From: JAXHUM01 sp034189325
Lineage (GTDB): Bacteria; Desulfobacterota; DSM-4660; Desulfatiglandales; Desulfatiglandaceae
Reading direction: 5' to 3'
NCBI GenBank assembly: GCA_034189325.1
Contig: JAXHUM010000119.1
Coordinates: forward strand, 1-64,000
Length of the DNA stretch: 64,000 bases
The notes below the pieces were generated by a model that ran no database searches, was not told the DNA's origin, and was given only the letters and a program-made list of their open reading frames with translations. Position 1 is the stretch's first letter; each line of letters opens with the position of its first letter. Of this stretch, positions 1 through 6,360 are shown in pieces. Position numbers and translations under genes: made by a program.

Positions 1-32
1 GGCTACAACTCGACTTAAGGATTAGCAATGAG

Positions 33-101
33 TGGGCTTTCAGCCAAGCCCATTCGGGACCGGCATAGCCTGTCCCACATGACCACGCCCATAGGGCGTG
101 G
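33..101. repeat. Three tandem hairpins at left edge
   Basis: Three perfect or near-perfect hairpins follow each other: TGGGCTT/AAGCCCA at 33-52, GGGAC-c-GGC-ata-GCC-t-GTCCC at 56-76, and CCACGCCC-ata-GGGCGTGG at 83-101. Compact hairpins of this kind occur at the ends of IS200/IS605 elements, including omega-RNA regions next to tnpB. No tnpB is visible because the window starts here. The assignment to a mobile-element end is inference; the hairpins themselves are seen directly. Confidence 0.5.
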
Positions 102-215
102 ATTTCTATACCAAATTAAAAGGATACTCTATCTGCTTGAATTCTTTCTTTAAACTCATTTTTTTCATGATTTTGTATGCAGATTTTAGGTATAACCTTA
201 TTCAGTTGGTAACCT

Positions 216-1139
216 ATGGACCCTCTTGAACTTATAAGGCAGGGCAAAATAAAGAGGTATTTTCGCGCAACCCGCAAAGTGAATACCCCTAATATGGTTT
301 CTCATATTACTCAGAGGGCAGCAGGTAAAGAGCCGTTATTCCTGGAAAATGATGACTATCTATTCATGCTGGGCCTTCTAAAGGAAATAGCGGATAATTA
401 CGCGCTCAGAGTTTATGCTTTCTGCCTGATGGAAAACCATATCCATTTGTTGCTAAGCCCGGAGCAGGAGAACCTATATGACGCAATGCGGGACTTGTTT
501 TCAAGATATGCGATGAAGTTCAATCGAAAATATGAAAGAAAGGGACATTTGTTTGCCGGTCCTTATAGACAGGCTCTATGCCTGGATGACAGCTATCTAC
601 TGGCAGCATCTCTTTACATACACATGAATCCAGTAAGAGCAGGTATTGTACCCCAACCCAAGGACTACCGGTGGTCATCATGTCGATTGTATAATGAGGA
701 TAAAGCACCGGAATCATACGTAAATACAGATTTTGTATTGCGCCTGCTTTCTGAAAACAAAATTGAGAGAAAGGAAAAATACCGGCTTTTACTAAAGCAA
801 GGTAGCGATTTAAGGATTGCGCATATCATGGAACAGGAGGATGCCATAGAACACTTTCAGTCAAAACTAATGTCCATATTCCCCTCTATCTTCAATATAA
901 TTTGTAAGAACAGGCAGATTGCAGGATTGTTAGGCGTTGATGTGCCAAGTATAGGGGAGTTGGAAAAACAGATTGAAATTGTGGGACAAAATCATGATCG
1001 TGGAGGGCCGGAGAGTAAGAGGACAAAAAAATACCTCATAGAACAACTCATTTACCGCGGATACAAACGTTCAGAAATAGCAGAGCGATTAGGCGTGTCA
1101 CGAAAGACTGTTTATAATATCTTGAATGCGTCACTATAG
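216..1139 (+). CDS. REP-associated tyrosine transposase (Y1_Tnp family)
   Basis: This is a single-strand DNA transposase of the IS200-like HUH superfamily, REP-associated (RAYT) branch. It would nick and join DNA through one tyrosine and two histidines. The HUH pair is visible as H75-I-H77 in MENHIHLLL. The characteristic YIHMNPVRAG segment lies near residues 134-143. The C-terminus carries a helix-turn-helix (SEIAERLGVSRKTVYNIL, about 285-302), which is found in many longer RAYTs. The length of 307 aa fits this branch. The ribosome-binding site is weak. A palindrome of REP type starts 11 bases after the stop and a second copy lies at 2484, which supports the RAYT call. No terminal repeats of an autonomous IS200 are seen around the gene. 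Confidence 0.85.
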   Translation: MDPLELIRQGKIKRYFRATRKVNTPNMVSHITQRAAGKEPLFLENDDYLFMLGLLKEIADNYALRVYAFCLMENHIHLLLSPEQENLYDAMRDLFSRYAMKFNRKYERKGHLFAGPYRQALCLDDSYLLAASLYIHMNPVRAGIVPQPKDYRWSSCRLYNEDKAPESYVNTDFVLRLLSENKIERKEKYRLLLKQGSDLRIAHIMEQEDAIEHFQSKLMSIFPSIFNIICKNRQIAGLLGVDVPSIGELEKQIEIVGQNHDRGGPESKRTKKYLIEQLIYRGYKRSEIAERLGVSRKTVYNILNASL

Positions 1140-1149
1140 GGCTGGCCCC

Positions 1150-1184
1150 TTTACCCATTTCTGCTCAAAGCCCTTTTGGGTAAA
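1150..1184. repeat. REP-like palindrome, copy 1
   Basis: TTTACCCA at 1150-1157 pairs with TGGGTAAA at 1177-1184, and an inner GCT-caa-AGC hairpin sits between them. It is preceded by CTGGCCCC. Copy 2 at 2484-2516 has the same outer stem, the same CAA inner loop and a similar CTGACCCC lead. The position just after the RAYT gene suggests it is a substrate of that protein. Confidence 0.65.
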
Positions 1185-1330
1185 AATACCCCTGACTTGA
1201 TCGATCCTAAAGCTTTTTCTTCCAATTCCGTAAGGTATTTTAAAATAATCGCTGATAGCCAGTGTCATAAAAATGGAACATGTGACGTATACAAAAAGAT
1301 ACAATTATGCTGGAAGCTAATCAAAAAGGC

Positions 1331-1681
1331 TTATAAAAAGATTTTCTCATTTACACCGAAAACATCTGCGAATTTTTGCCTGGTTCTTTTTCGATATACA
1401 GCCTCTTTCATTTCCCATTTTGCTACTGTTGACTGTTTCACGCCAAGCTGATCAGCAAGATCTTTCTGGGTCCATCCCCGTTCAAGGCGTTCGCGTTTAA
1501 CAGGATTCATAAAAATATAGTCTTCCGCTTCTTCCTGCTCATACAGCGGATCTTTCCTAGCCTCTCTGATAACACGCAAATCGGATTCATCCTCAAGACG
1601 GTCTAATATAGCTTCAAATAATTTGACAGGCAAAACTACAAATTTAGCCTTTCCATTTTCTTTTATTGTTTGGTATTCCAT
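1331..1681 (-). CDS. Xre-family antitoxin of a RelE-type TA pair
   Basis: A 116-aa DNA-binding protein. The C-terminal half is a classic Xre helix-turn-helix (RERLERGWTQKDLADQLGVK, then QSTVAKWE, about residues 63-90). The N-terminal half resembles antitoxin regions that bind the toxin. It starts 2 bases after the toxin stop codon with an AAGGGG ribosome-binding site that overlaps the toxin's last codons, so the two are translationally coupled. Toxin-first order is typical of HigBA-like systems. It should neutralise the toxin and repress the promoter at 1951-1978. The pair sits in a region full of mobile-element debris, consistent with horizontal arrival (inference). Confidence 0.85.
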   Translation of the reverse strand: MEYQTIKENGKAKFVVLPVKLFEAILDRLEDESDLRVIREARKDPLYEQEEAEDYIFMNPVKRERLERGWTQKDLADQLGVKQSTVAKWEMKEAVYRKRTRQKFADVFGVNEKIFL

Positions 1682-1683
1682 TT

Positions 1684-1944
1684 TTACCCCTTGTAAATGT
1701 CTCCTCGTGGCCGAATTTTAACTACTTCTATTACTAATTGATCTTCATGCCGTGTATATATTATTCGGTACTGTCCTACTCTGAGGCGATAACCCTTTCC
1801 GGCTTTTAATTTGTCTATATCTAAAGTTGAATCATCAGGGTTTGCTTGAAGTTCATGCAATTTAGTTATAATTTTCGATTTTATTTTAAAAGGTAATCTC
1901 GCCAGATAGTTTCTGGCTTTTCGTCTATATTTCAACCTATACAT
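1684..1944 (-). CDS. RelE/ParE-superfamily toxin
   Basis: An 86-aa basic protein with the RelE fold pattern: an N-terminal helix rich in Lys/Arg ([20 protein letters not shown]), the strand motif [20 protein letters not shown], and the C-terminal strand [14 protein letters not shown]. In this family the conserved GxxRxRxGxYRVIY and the final Arg/Tyr form the mRNA-cleaving site on the ribosome. That this protein is an active mRNA interferase, rather than a ParE-like gyrase poison, is inferred from family resemblance. The start ATG lies only 6 bases after a perfect -10 box, so the message is probably leaderless. Confidence 0.85.
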   Translation of the reverse strand: MYRLKYRRKARNYLARLPFKIKSKIITKLHELQANPDDSTLDIDKLKAGKGYRLRVGQYRIIYTRHEDQLVIEVVKIRPRGDIYKG

Positions 1945-1950
1945 AGTTTA

Positions 1951-1978
1951 ATTATATCCTAAAAAGCTATATTGTCAA
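1951..1978 (-). promoter_or_regulatory. Sigma70-like promoter of the toxin-antitoxin operon
   Basis: Read on the minus strand: TTGACA (1978-1973), a 16-base spacer, TATAAT (1956-1951), then taaact and the toxin ATG at 1944. Both boxes match consensus exactly. Transcription would begin at or just before the start codon. Confidence 0.7.
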
Positions 1979-2024
1979 GCTAATTTACTCCCGGTGAAGA
2001 AAAAGAAAAGAAGGACAGGATAGC

Positions 2025-2451
2025 CTAACCGCTTTAAGCTGGACCAATCCCACTGATAGTAATTTTAAAGGGACAATGATAAGCTATTCAATAGAAGGCG
2101 AACCTTACCCGGCCACTCACGATGAAGGTACACTTTTGTGTGCAATAAAGAAGCGGCTCCTGGTTCAAACGACAGCCACCCAGCACAGGTTTAATTAACG
2201 GCACTAAATATAACTTCTCAGCTTTCACTTATGACAATGCATATCATTATTCGGAAACCGCTCATGTCAGCGCTACACCACAAGGAGGAGGAGGAGACAT
2301 TTTACCTCCAACTACATCAAACCATTTTCCTCCCAATCCTTTAGAAGGACAAGTTGTTGTTACTCTAAACGCCCAGGGTCTGGCAAATCCAGCAAATGTA
2401 ATGCCTCAAGAAACCTATACTTTTACCGTTAGCAGGTTAAACTTTGACTAA
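2025..2451 (+). pseudogene. Fibronectin type III domain fragment, frameshifted
   Basis: Three short frames together read as an FN3-like domain tail. From 2025 the frame gives LTALSWTNPTDSNFKGTM. It then shifts after TLLC near 2140 to NKEAAPGSNDSHPAQV, and shifts again near 2195 to LINGTKYNFSAFTYDNAYHY followed by SETAHVSATPQ. The last frame ends at a TAA at 2449-2451. There is no start codon and at least two frameshifts, so this is a decayed remnant. The spacing WTNPTD ... NGTKYNFSAFTYD is characteristic of FN3 repeats in secreted proteins. Confidence 0.65.
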
Positions 2452-2483
2452 ATACTGTAATATCTAATCACACTGACCCCACC

Positions 2484-2516
2484 TTACCCATTTCAGCCCA
2501 AGGCTGTTTTGGGTAA
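2484..2516. repeat. REP-like palindrome, copy 2
   Basis: TTACCCA (2484-2490) pairs with TGGGTAA (2510-2516), and inside is a perfect CAGCC-caa-GGCTG hairpin with symmetric ttt spacers. It closely matches the palindrome at 1150-1184. Confidence 0.65.
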
Positions 2517-2567
2517 ATGCCCAATGAAAAATACGTAGACACAGTACTCACAACAGCATTCAAAATG

Positions 2568-2598
2568 AAAAGGCCGGGGACTCTCACCGGCCTTTTTT
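2568..2598. terminator. Rho-independent terminator-like hairpin
   Basis: AAAAGGCCGG (2568-2577) pairs with CCGGCCTTTT (2587-2596) and is followed by further T residues. The A-run on the other side would let it work in both directions. No intact gene ends directly before it. Confidence 0.6.
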
Positions 2599-2843
2599 CA
2601 TAACCGACCCACTACAATAGCTCGCAACCCTATCTCATTAACTGAACAAAACACCTTTAGAGGTATCGTCTTGAGATAAGAATATAATCGATTGTGATAT
2701 CCGAGCGTAAAAAGGATATTCCGGTCTTCATATAATCCAGGTGGATTTCACAATACTGTGGCCTAATTTTTTCACAAAGGTCCTGCCTTCTCTATAGATA
2801 GTGTCAGGAATAGTGTGACAAGCAAAAAGCCTAACCCACAGGG

Positions 2844-3026
2844 TCAGGCTTTGATTACCCCTATAAGGGGATAGACTGCCTCTACCGACCCCGTAGGAGG
2901 CAACGTTGAGTTTACCCTGTTGGAGCTAACGAAATCTACGAACGATCTTTTATCGTCTTTGTATCTTACATATTTACGGATCATTTCTGCGTCCAGCCCA
3001 GCTGTATCAACACAGCAACCTCTGAT
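2844..3026 (-). pseudogene. IS200-type TnpA transposase, C-terminal remnant
   Basis: On the minus strand an open stretch from 3026 to a TGA at 2846-2844 encodes GCCVDTAGLDAEMIRKYVRY followed by KDDKRSFVDF. This matches the end of short IS200/IS605 TnpA proteins, where a segment of the form V-x-T-x-G-L-D-x-E-x-I-R-x-Y-V leads into the C-terminal helix. The frame is closed upstream by a TAG, so the N-terminal catalytic part is lost. A hairpin with one mismatch (AAAGCCTAACCC/GGGTCAGGCTTT, 2826-2852) at its end resembles an element terminus and recurs in part near 41300. Confidence 0.6.
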
Positions 3027-3048
3027 CTAAAGATTATTACACGATAGG

Positions 3049-3192
3049 GTGAGACCTTTGCAAAACGCCCCCTTTTGCCAATTGCTGTGTCAGTTAACAT
3101 TTTTATCCCCTAAATATTCAAGATATTCCTCCGGTTAAAATTTTCGCCTTCCTTGCACTTGAACAAAATTGAGCACTTTTCAAAGGTCTCAC
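3049..3192. mobile_element. 144-bp MITE with GTGAGACCTTTG terminal inverted repeats
   Basis: GTGAGACCTTTG at 3049-3060 is repeated perfectly as its reverse complement at 3181-3192, and similarity extends to about 28 bases with interruptions. The interior has no coding capacity. This is the structure of a non-autonomous miniature transposable element. I see no clear target duplication. A DDE-type parent element is inferred from the termini. Confidence 0.6.
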
Positions 3193-3779
3193 AAAGTATC
3201 GGAATTACTGCGGCAAAGTGGCCACGGTGCGCCATCTTGTTATTCGAATTTTAATGTTTTGAAATACTTAACAAATCATAACAAACCCACCATCATGGTA
3301 TGCCATAATGACCAGGGAGCGAAGGTTTTGTCTCATTTCTCCCCTTGCCGTCTCTGGATGATTCCTATCTCGAAAATCTCATCTACATTCTCAGGCCATG
3401 AATAAGAGGGGTGCCGCATAAAACCGATGCTTCTCTTCCAGAGGCCTTCCATTCTTTTTTCCTGTTGGACATGCCGAAGCCAATAAAATCATCCCAGAGA
3501 AATGGATTCCTCAATCTGATTTTCTAATCCAACAGGTCGGAAATACACAGAAACACAAAGGGGTCGGGAGGTACGGGAACGTCATAGGCAAATAGCATGA
3601 TAAAGTATTTGATATTGGATATCAATTGTGCTAATGAAATCGACTGAATGTGGGGACGGGATACACAAAACCGTGGTTAAAACTGCACGCCTCCAAAGAT
3701 ACTGAGAGGTTTTTAGGCATTTCGTTTTGATATCAGCTTTTATTAGGAGCTTTAGAAATTTCAGAAAAGGAGATGGAAG
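3193..3779. other. Intergenic region upstream of folD
   Basis: No supportable gene. An open frame at 3169-3405 begins inside the MITE end, has no ribosome-binding site and no recognisable motif. There is a perfect dyad TTGATAT-tgg-ATATCAA at 3609-3625 and a 9-base inverted repeat CCTGTTGGA/TCCAACAGG at 3461-3469 and 3528-3536. The dyad could be an operator for folD, but it lies about 155 bases upstream of its start. Confidence 0.4.
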
Positions 3780-4688
3780 ATGACGGCAAAACTAATTAAA
3801 GGGACCGAAATCAGGGAGCAGATTCTAGAGGAAATCGAAGAGGAGGTCAAAAAAATAAAGGCGGAGCATGGTGTTGTCCCGGGCCTGGTGACCATCCTGG
3901 TGGGCGAAAACCCTGCCTCTATTTCCTACGTGACCCTCAAGATCAAGACTGCCAATCGTCTGGGTTTCAAGGAGATCCAAGACAATCAGCCCGAGGATAT
4001 TTCAGAGGCTGATCTTCTCGCCCTGATTGACAAATACAACAACGACGACTCAATCAACGGCATCCTGGTCCAATTGCCTTTGCCGAAGCATATAGACGAC
4101 AAAAAGATTCTTAACGCCATTGACCCGGATAAAGACGTGGATGGTTTTCACCCCGTCAATGTCGGCAGGTTGATGATCGGAGGTGATGAGGTCAAGTTTC
4201 CTCCCTGCACCCCTGCCGGTATCCAGGAGTTGATCGTTCGTGCCGGCGTGGAGACGAGCGGCGCCGAGGTTGTGGTTGTGGGCCGCTCCAACATCGTGGG
4301 CAAGCCGATCGCCAATATGATGCTCCAAAAGGCCGAAGGCGCAAACTCAACCGTGACCGTCATTCATACGCGCACAAAAGACATGGCCTCCCATTGCAAG
4401 AGGGCGGATATCCTTATTGTTGCCGCGGGAGTGCCCGGTCTGGTGAAACCGGAATGGATCAAACCCGGGGCCTGTGTTATTGATGTGGGCGTAAACCGGG
4501 TAGGTGAAAAGATCAGCGAAAAAACAGGCAAAAAAATAGCCATTCTCAAGGGTGATGTGGATTTTGATGCGGCCAAAGAGATTGCAGGTTCCATTACCCC
4601 GGTACCGGGCGGCGTTGGCCCCATGACCATCACCATGCTCATGAAAAACACGCTCAAATCCCTCAAGTTCAAGATGGGCATTGCCTAA
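3780..4688 (+). CDS. folD: Bifunctional methylenetetrahydrofolate dehydrogenase/cyclohydrolase
   Basis: FolD interconverts 5,10-methylene-, methenyl- and 10-formyl-tetrahydrofolate in the cytoplasm and feeds the C1 branch shared by purine synthesis and, in anaerobes, the acetyl-CoA pathway. Visible signatures are the catalytic YVxxK form (SYVTLKIK, about residues 50-57), GILVQLPLPKH, the PCTPAGIQELI segment, the NADP-site GRSNIVGKPIANMM, and the C-terminal PVPGGVGPMTITML. The 302-aa length is normal. The start is fixed by an AAAAGGAGATGG ribosome-binding site. A strong terminator follows at 4742-4780, so the gene is transcribed alone or last. A selenocysteine formate dehydrogenase is encoded in the same window, which agrees with C1 metabolism. 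Confidence 0.97.
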   Translation: MTAKLIKGTEIREQILEEIEEEVKKIKAEHGVVPGLVTILVGENPASISYVTLKIKTANRLGFKEIQDNQPEDISEADLLALIDKYNNDDSINGILVQLPLPKHIDDKKILNAIDPDKDVDGFHPVNVGRLMIGGDEVKFPPCTPAGIQELIVRAGVETSGAEVVVVGRSNIVGKPIANMMLQKAEGANSTVTVIHTRTKDMASHCKRADILIVAAGVPGLVKPEWIKPGACVIDVGVNRVGEKISEKTGKKIAILKGDVDFDAAKEIAGSITPVPGGVGPMTITMLMKNTLKSLKFKMGIA

Positions 4689-4741
4689 ACAAAGAAAGCT
4701 AGGTAGTAGGGCCTAATAAGGTTCAAGGTATAAGGGAAAAA

Positions 4742-4780
4742 AAGAGGGGATCGACCTTTTAGGGTCGGATCCCCTTTTTA
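4742..4780 (+). terminator. Rho-independent terminator after folD
   Basis: AGGGGATC-GACC pairs with GGTC-GGATCCCCT around a TTTTA loop and is followed by a run of T. It lies about 55 bases after the folD stop. Confidence 0.85.
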
Positions 4781-4826
4781 TTTACACCTGAATCCTGCAA
4801 TTGTCGCATTTGCCGGATATGCAAGA

Positions 4827-4869
4827 TGGCAGGCACGTAGCTGTAGTATACTACCGCAAGTGCCTGCCA
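4827..4869 (-). terminator. Strong hairpin downstream of the 60-aa membrane protein gene
   Basis: TGGCAGGCAC (4827-4836) pairs perfectly with GTGCCTGCCA (4860-4869), and a smaller GTAGT/ACTAC pairing lies in the loop. It sits just after the stop of the minus-strand gene at 4886. It lacks a clean T-run on that strand, so its role as terminator or mRNA stabiliser is uncertain. Confidence 0.5.
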
Positions 4870-4885
4870 ATGAAAGCGTATCAGC

Positions 4886-5068
4886 CTAGGCCTTCTCACC
4901 TAAGGCCATGGGCCATCCAAAAACAATAGATGTATAAGCCAAGACCATAACCACATCCAGACCGAGCACAGCAAACCAGGAGCCGAACAATTGCCACACG
5001 GCTCCGGATAGTACAAAAGTTGGGACGATCATGACCACACCAATACCAAACATCCTCGGAAAATCCAT
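4886..5068 (-). CDS. Small two-helix membrane protein beside GcdA-type carboxyltransferase
   Basis: A 60-aa protein with two hydrophobic spans, about residues 8-26 (IGVVMIVPTFVLSGAVWQLF) and 32-50 (VLGLDVVMVLAYTSIVFGW), and short polar ends. The start is well supported by AGGAGGGTTTCA before ATG. I do not recognise the family. It is the last gene of a minus-strand run after the GcdA-type carboxyltransferase and the HMG-CoA-lyase-like enzyme. Sodium-pumping decarboxylases use a small membrane-anchored delta subunit, but that subunit has one span and a long soluble tail, so equivalence is only a guess. A membrane anchor or transporter accessory is possible. Confidence 0.7.
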   Translation of the reverse strand: MDFPRMFGIGVVMIVPTFVLSGAVWQLFGSWFAVLGLDVVMVLAYTSIVFGWPMALGEKA

Positions 5069-5170
5069 TGAAACCCTCCTATCGAATTCCCCCTAAAATA
5101 CCATTATCAATTTAGACCGGACTATACAAAAACATCCTCCACCGGTCAAGAATCAAGAGAATCCTGTCCA

Positions 5171-6346
5171 TTATTTTCTCTCGAGCATTTCTTTGGGCAC
5201 CTCAGCCTTATCAGGCCAATTACTGGGTATAAGCTGCCCTTCTCTCTCTTTTAATTTCTCTTTCATTTGGATCAGTTTGGGCCTCTTGAATTCAGGTCGT
5301 GGTTCTTTTGGTATCCTCCCATTCAGGATGGACTCTGATCGAAGCCTTCTGCCGACAGTCCTCTCTATCAAGGTGCCCAGCTCCAGTATCCTGTCGATGT
5401 TTATTCCACCGATATCAATACCCATCTCGTCCAACATGACGCACATATCCTCAAAAGTGGTCAATCCAACCACATTAGGATCCCTATAATAATAGGTGCC
5501 GGTGCCGGGCACAGGGACCCTGTCCAGAAAATTGGCGGGCTGCCCGCCCATACCTCCCAGGCATCCTTCAAAAATCTCAATCCCTGCCTGAAGCGCCGCC
5601 AGGATATTGGCAGAGCCCCATCCCCTTGTTACATGAAAATGGCCCACATGAAGGTCGGGATTGGGGATTTCATCCAACATCATTGAGTAATAGCGGTACA
5701 CCTGATCCGGAGGAGCGGATCCGTCATGATCGGCATGTTCAATGTCATCGGCCCCGATGGAAAGCCACCTCTTTGTAAATTCTATGGCATCCTCCAGTCT
5801 GGTGGGACCGGATATAGGGCTGCCCCAAATCGTACTGACGCAACCGCACATCTTGATCCCCGCGTCTTTGCATTTTTTTATGCATCTTTCCGCCTCTTCC
5901 CAGTAAGTAGGCAATGTCATCCCGCTGTTTGCAAAGTGATGCTGCTCATCTGTGGAGACCATCATCAATACCCTGTCGGGACCGAATCCCTGCTCTTTGA
6001 GCGCAATGGCCCTATCCACGGCAGATTCCCTGATGGTGATTGCCGTCCATTCGATATCTTCAGGATTGATGCCTCGCTTGGCCAGCCTTTTGTTAAAGAT
6101 ATCTCCCCTGACACCCTTGAGGACCTCTTCCGCGTCTTTGAACTGGGGCATGACTCGAGGATTCCCAAGGTTTGTTACCTCCAGTCTTTTCACACCGGCA
6201 AGGGCCAATTCCTGGAGATAATAGATCTTTGCCTCAGTCGGGATCCAGACCTCCTCATGCTGAAATCCGTCTCGAACAGTGATGTCACCAAGCCTGACCT
6301 TTTTCGGCATCCTTTTGTTTGCTTTGAAGATATCATGCTCGCTCAT
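5171..6346 (-). CDS. HMG-CoA lyase-like DRE-TIM metallolyase
   Basis: A 391-aa enzyme of the HMGL-like/pyruvate-carboxyltransferase TIM-barrel family. The opening GDITVRDGFQHEE is the metal-binding DRE-TIM signature. Other family marks are HADHDGSAPPDQVY, the His pair in HVGHFHVTRGWG, and the glycine-rich EGCLGGMGG near the second catalytic loop. HMG-CoA lyase cleaves hydroxymethylglutaryl-CoA; the exact substrate here is not certain. An in-frame start 60 bases upstream exists, but it overlaps the preceding gene. The ATG at 6346 has GGGAGGAACGAG in front and a 14-base gap to that gene. It is probably co-transcribed with the GcdA-type carboxyltransferase, which suggests a shared route for branched or dicarboxylic acyl-CoAs. 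Confidence 0.85.
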   Translation of the reverse strand: MSEHDIFKANKRMPKKVRLGDITVRDGFQHEEVWIPTEAKIYYLQELALAGVKRLEVTNLGNPRVMPQFKDAEEVLKGVRGDIFNKRLAKRGINPEDIEWTAITIRESAVDRAIALKEQGFGPDRVLMMVSTDEQHHFANSGMTLPTYWEEAERCIKKCKDAGIKMCGCVSTIWGSPISGPTRLEDAIEFTKRWLSIGADDIEHADHDGSAPPDQVYRYYSMMLDEIPNPDLHVGHFHVTRGWGSANILAALQAGIEIFEGCLGGMGGQPANFLDRVPVPGTGTYYYRDPNVVGLTTFEDMCVMLDEMGIDIGGINIDRILELGTLIERTVGRRLRSESILNGRIPKEPRPEFKRPKLIQMKEKLKEREGQLIPSNWPDKAEVPKEMLERK

Positions 6347-6360
6347 CTCGTTCCTCCCTT

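Noticed and set aside
1176..1451. 91-aa frame on the plus strand
   Set aside because: It overlaps the antitoxin gene and lies on a REP-like palindrome.
3169..3405. 78-aa frame
   Set aside because: It begins inside the MITE terminus, has no ribosome-binding site and no recognisable sequence.
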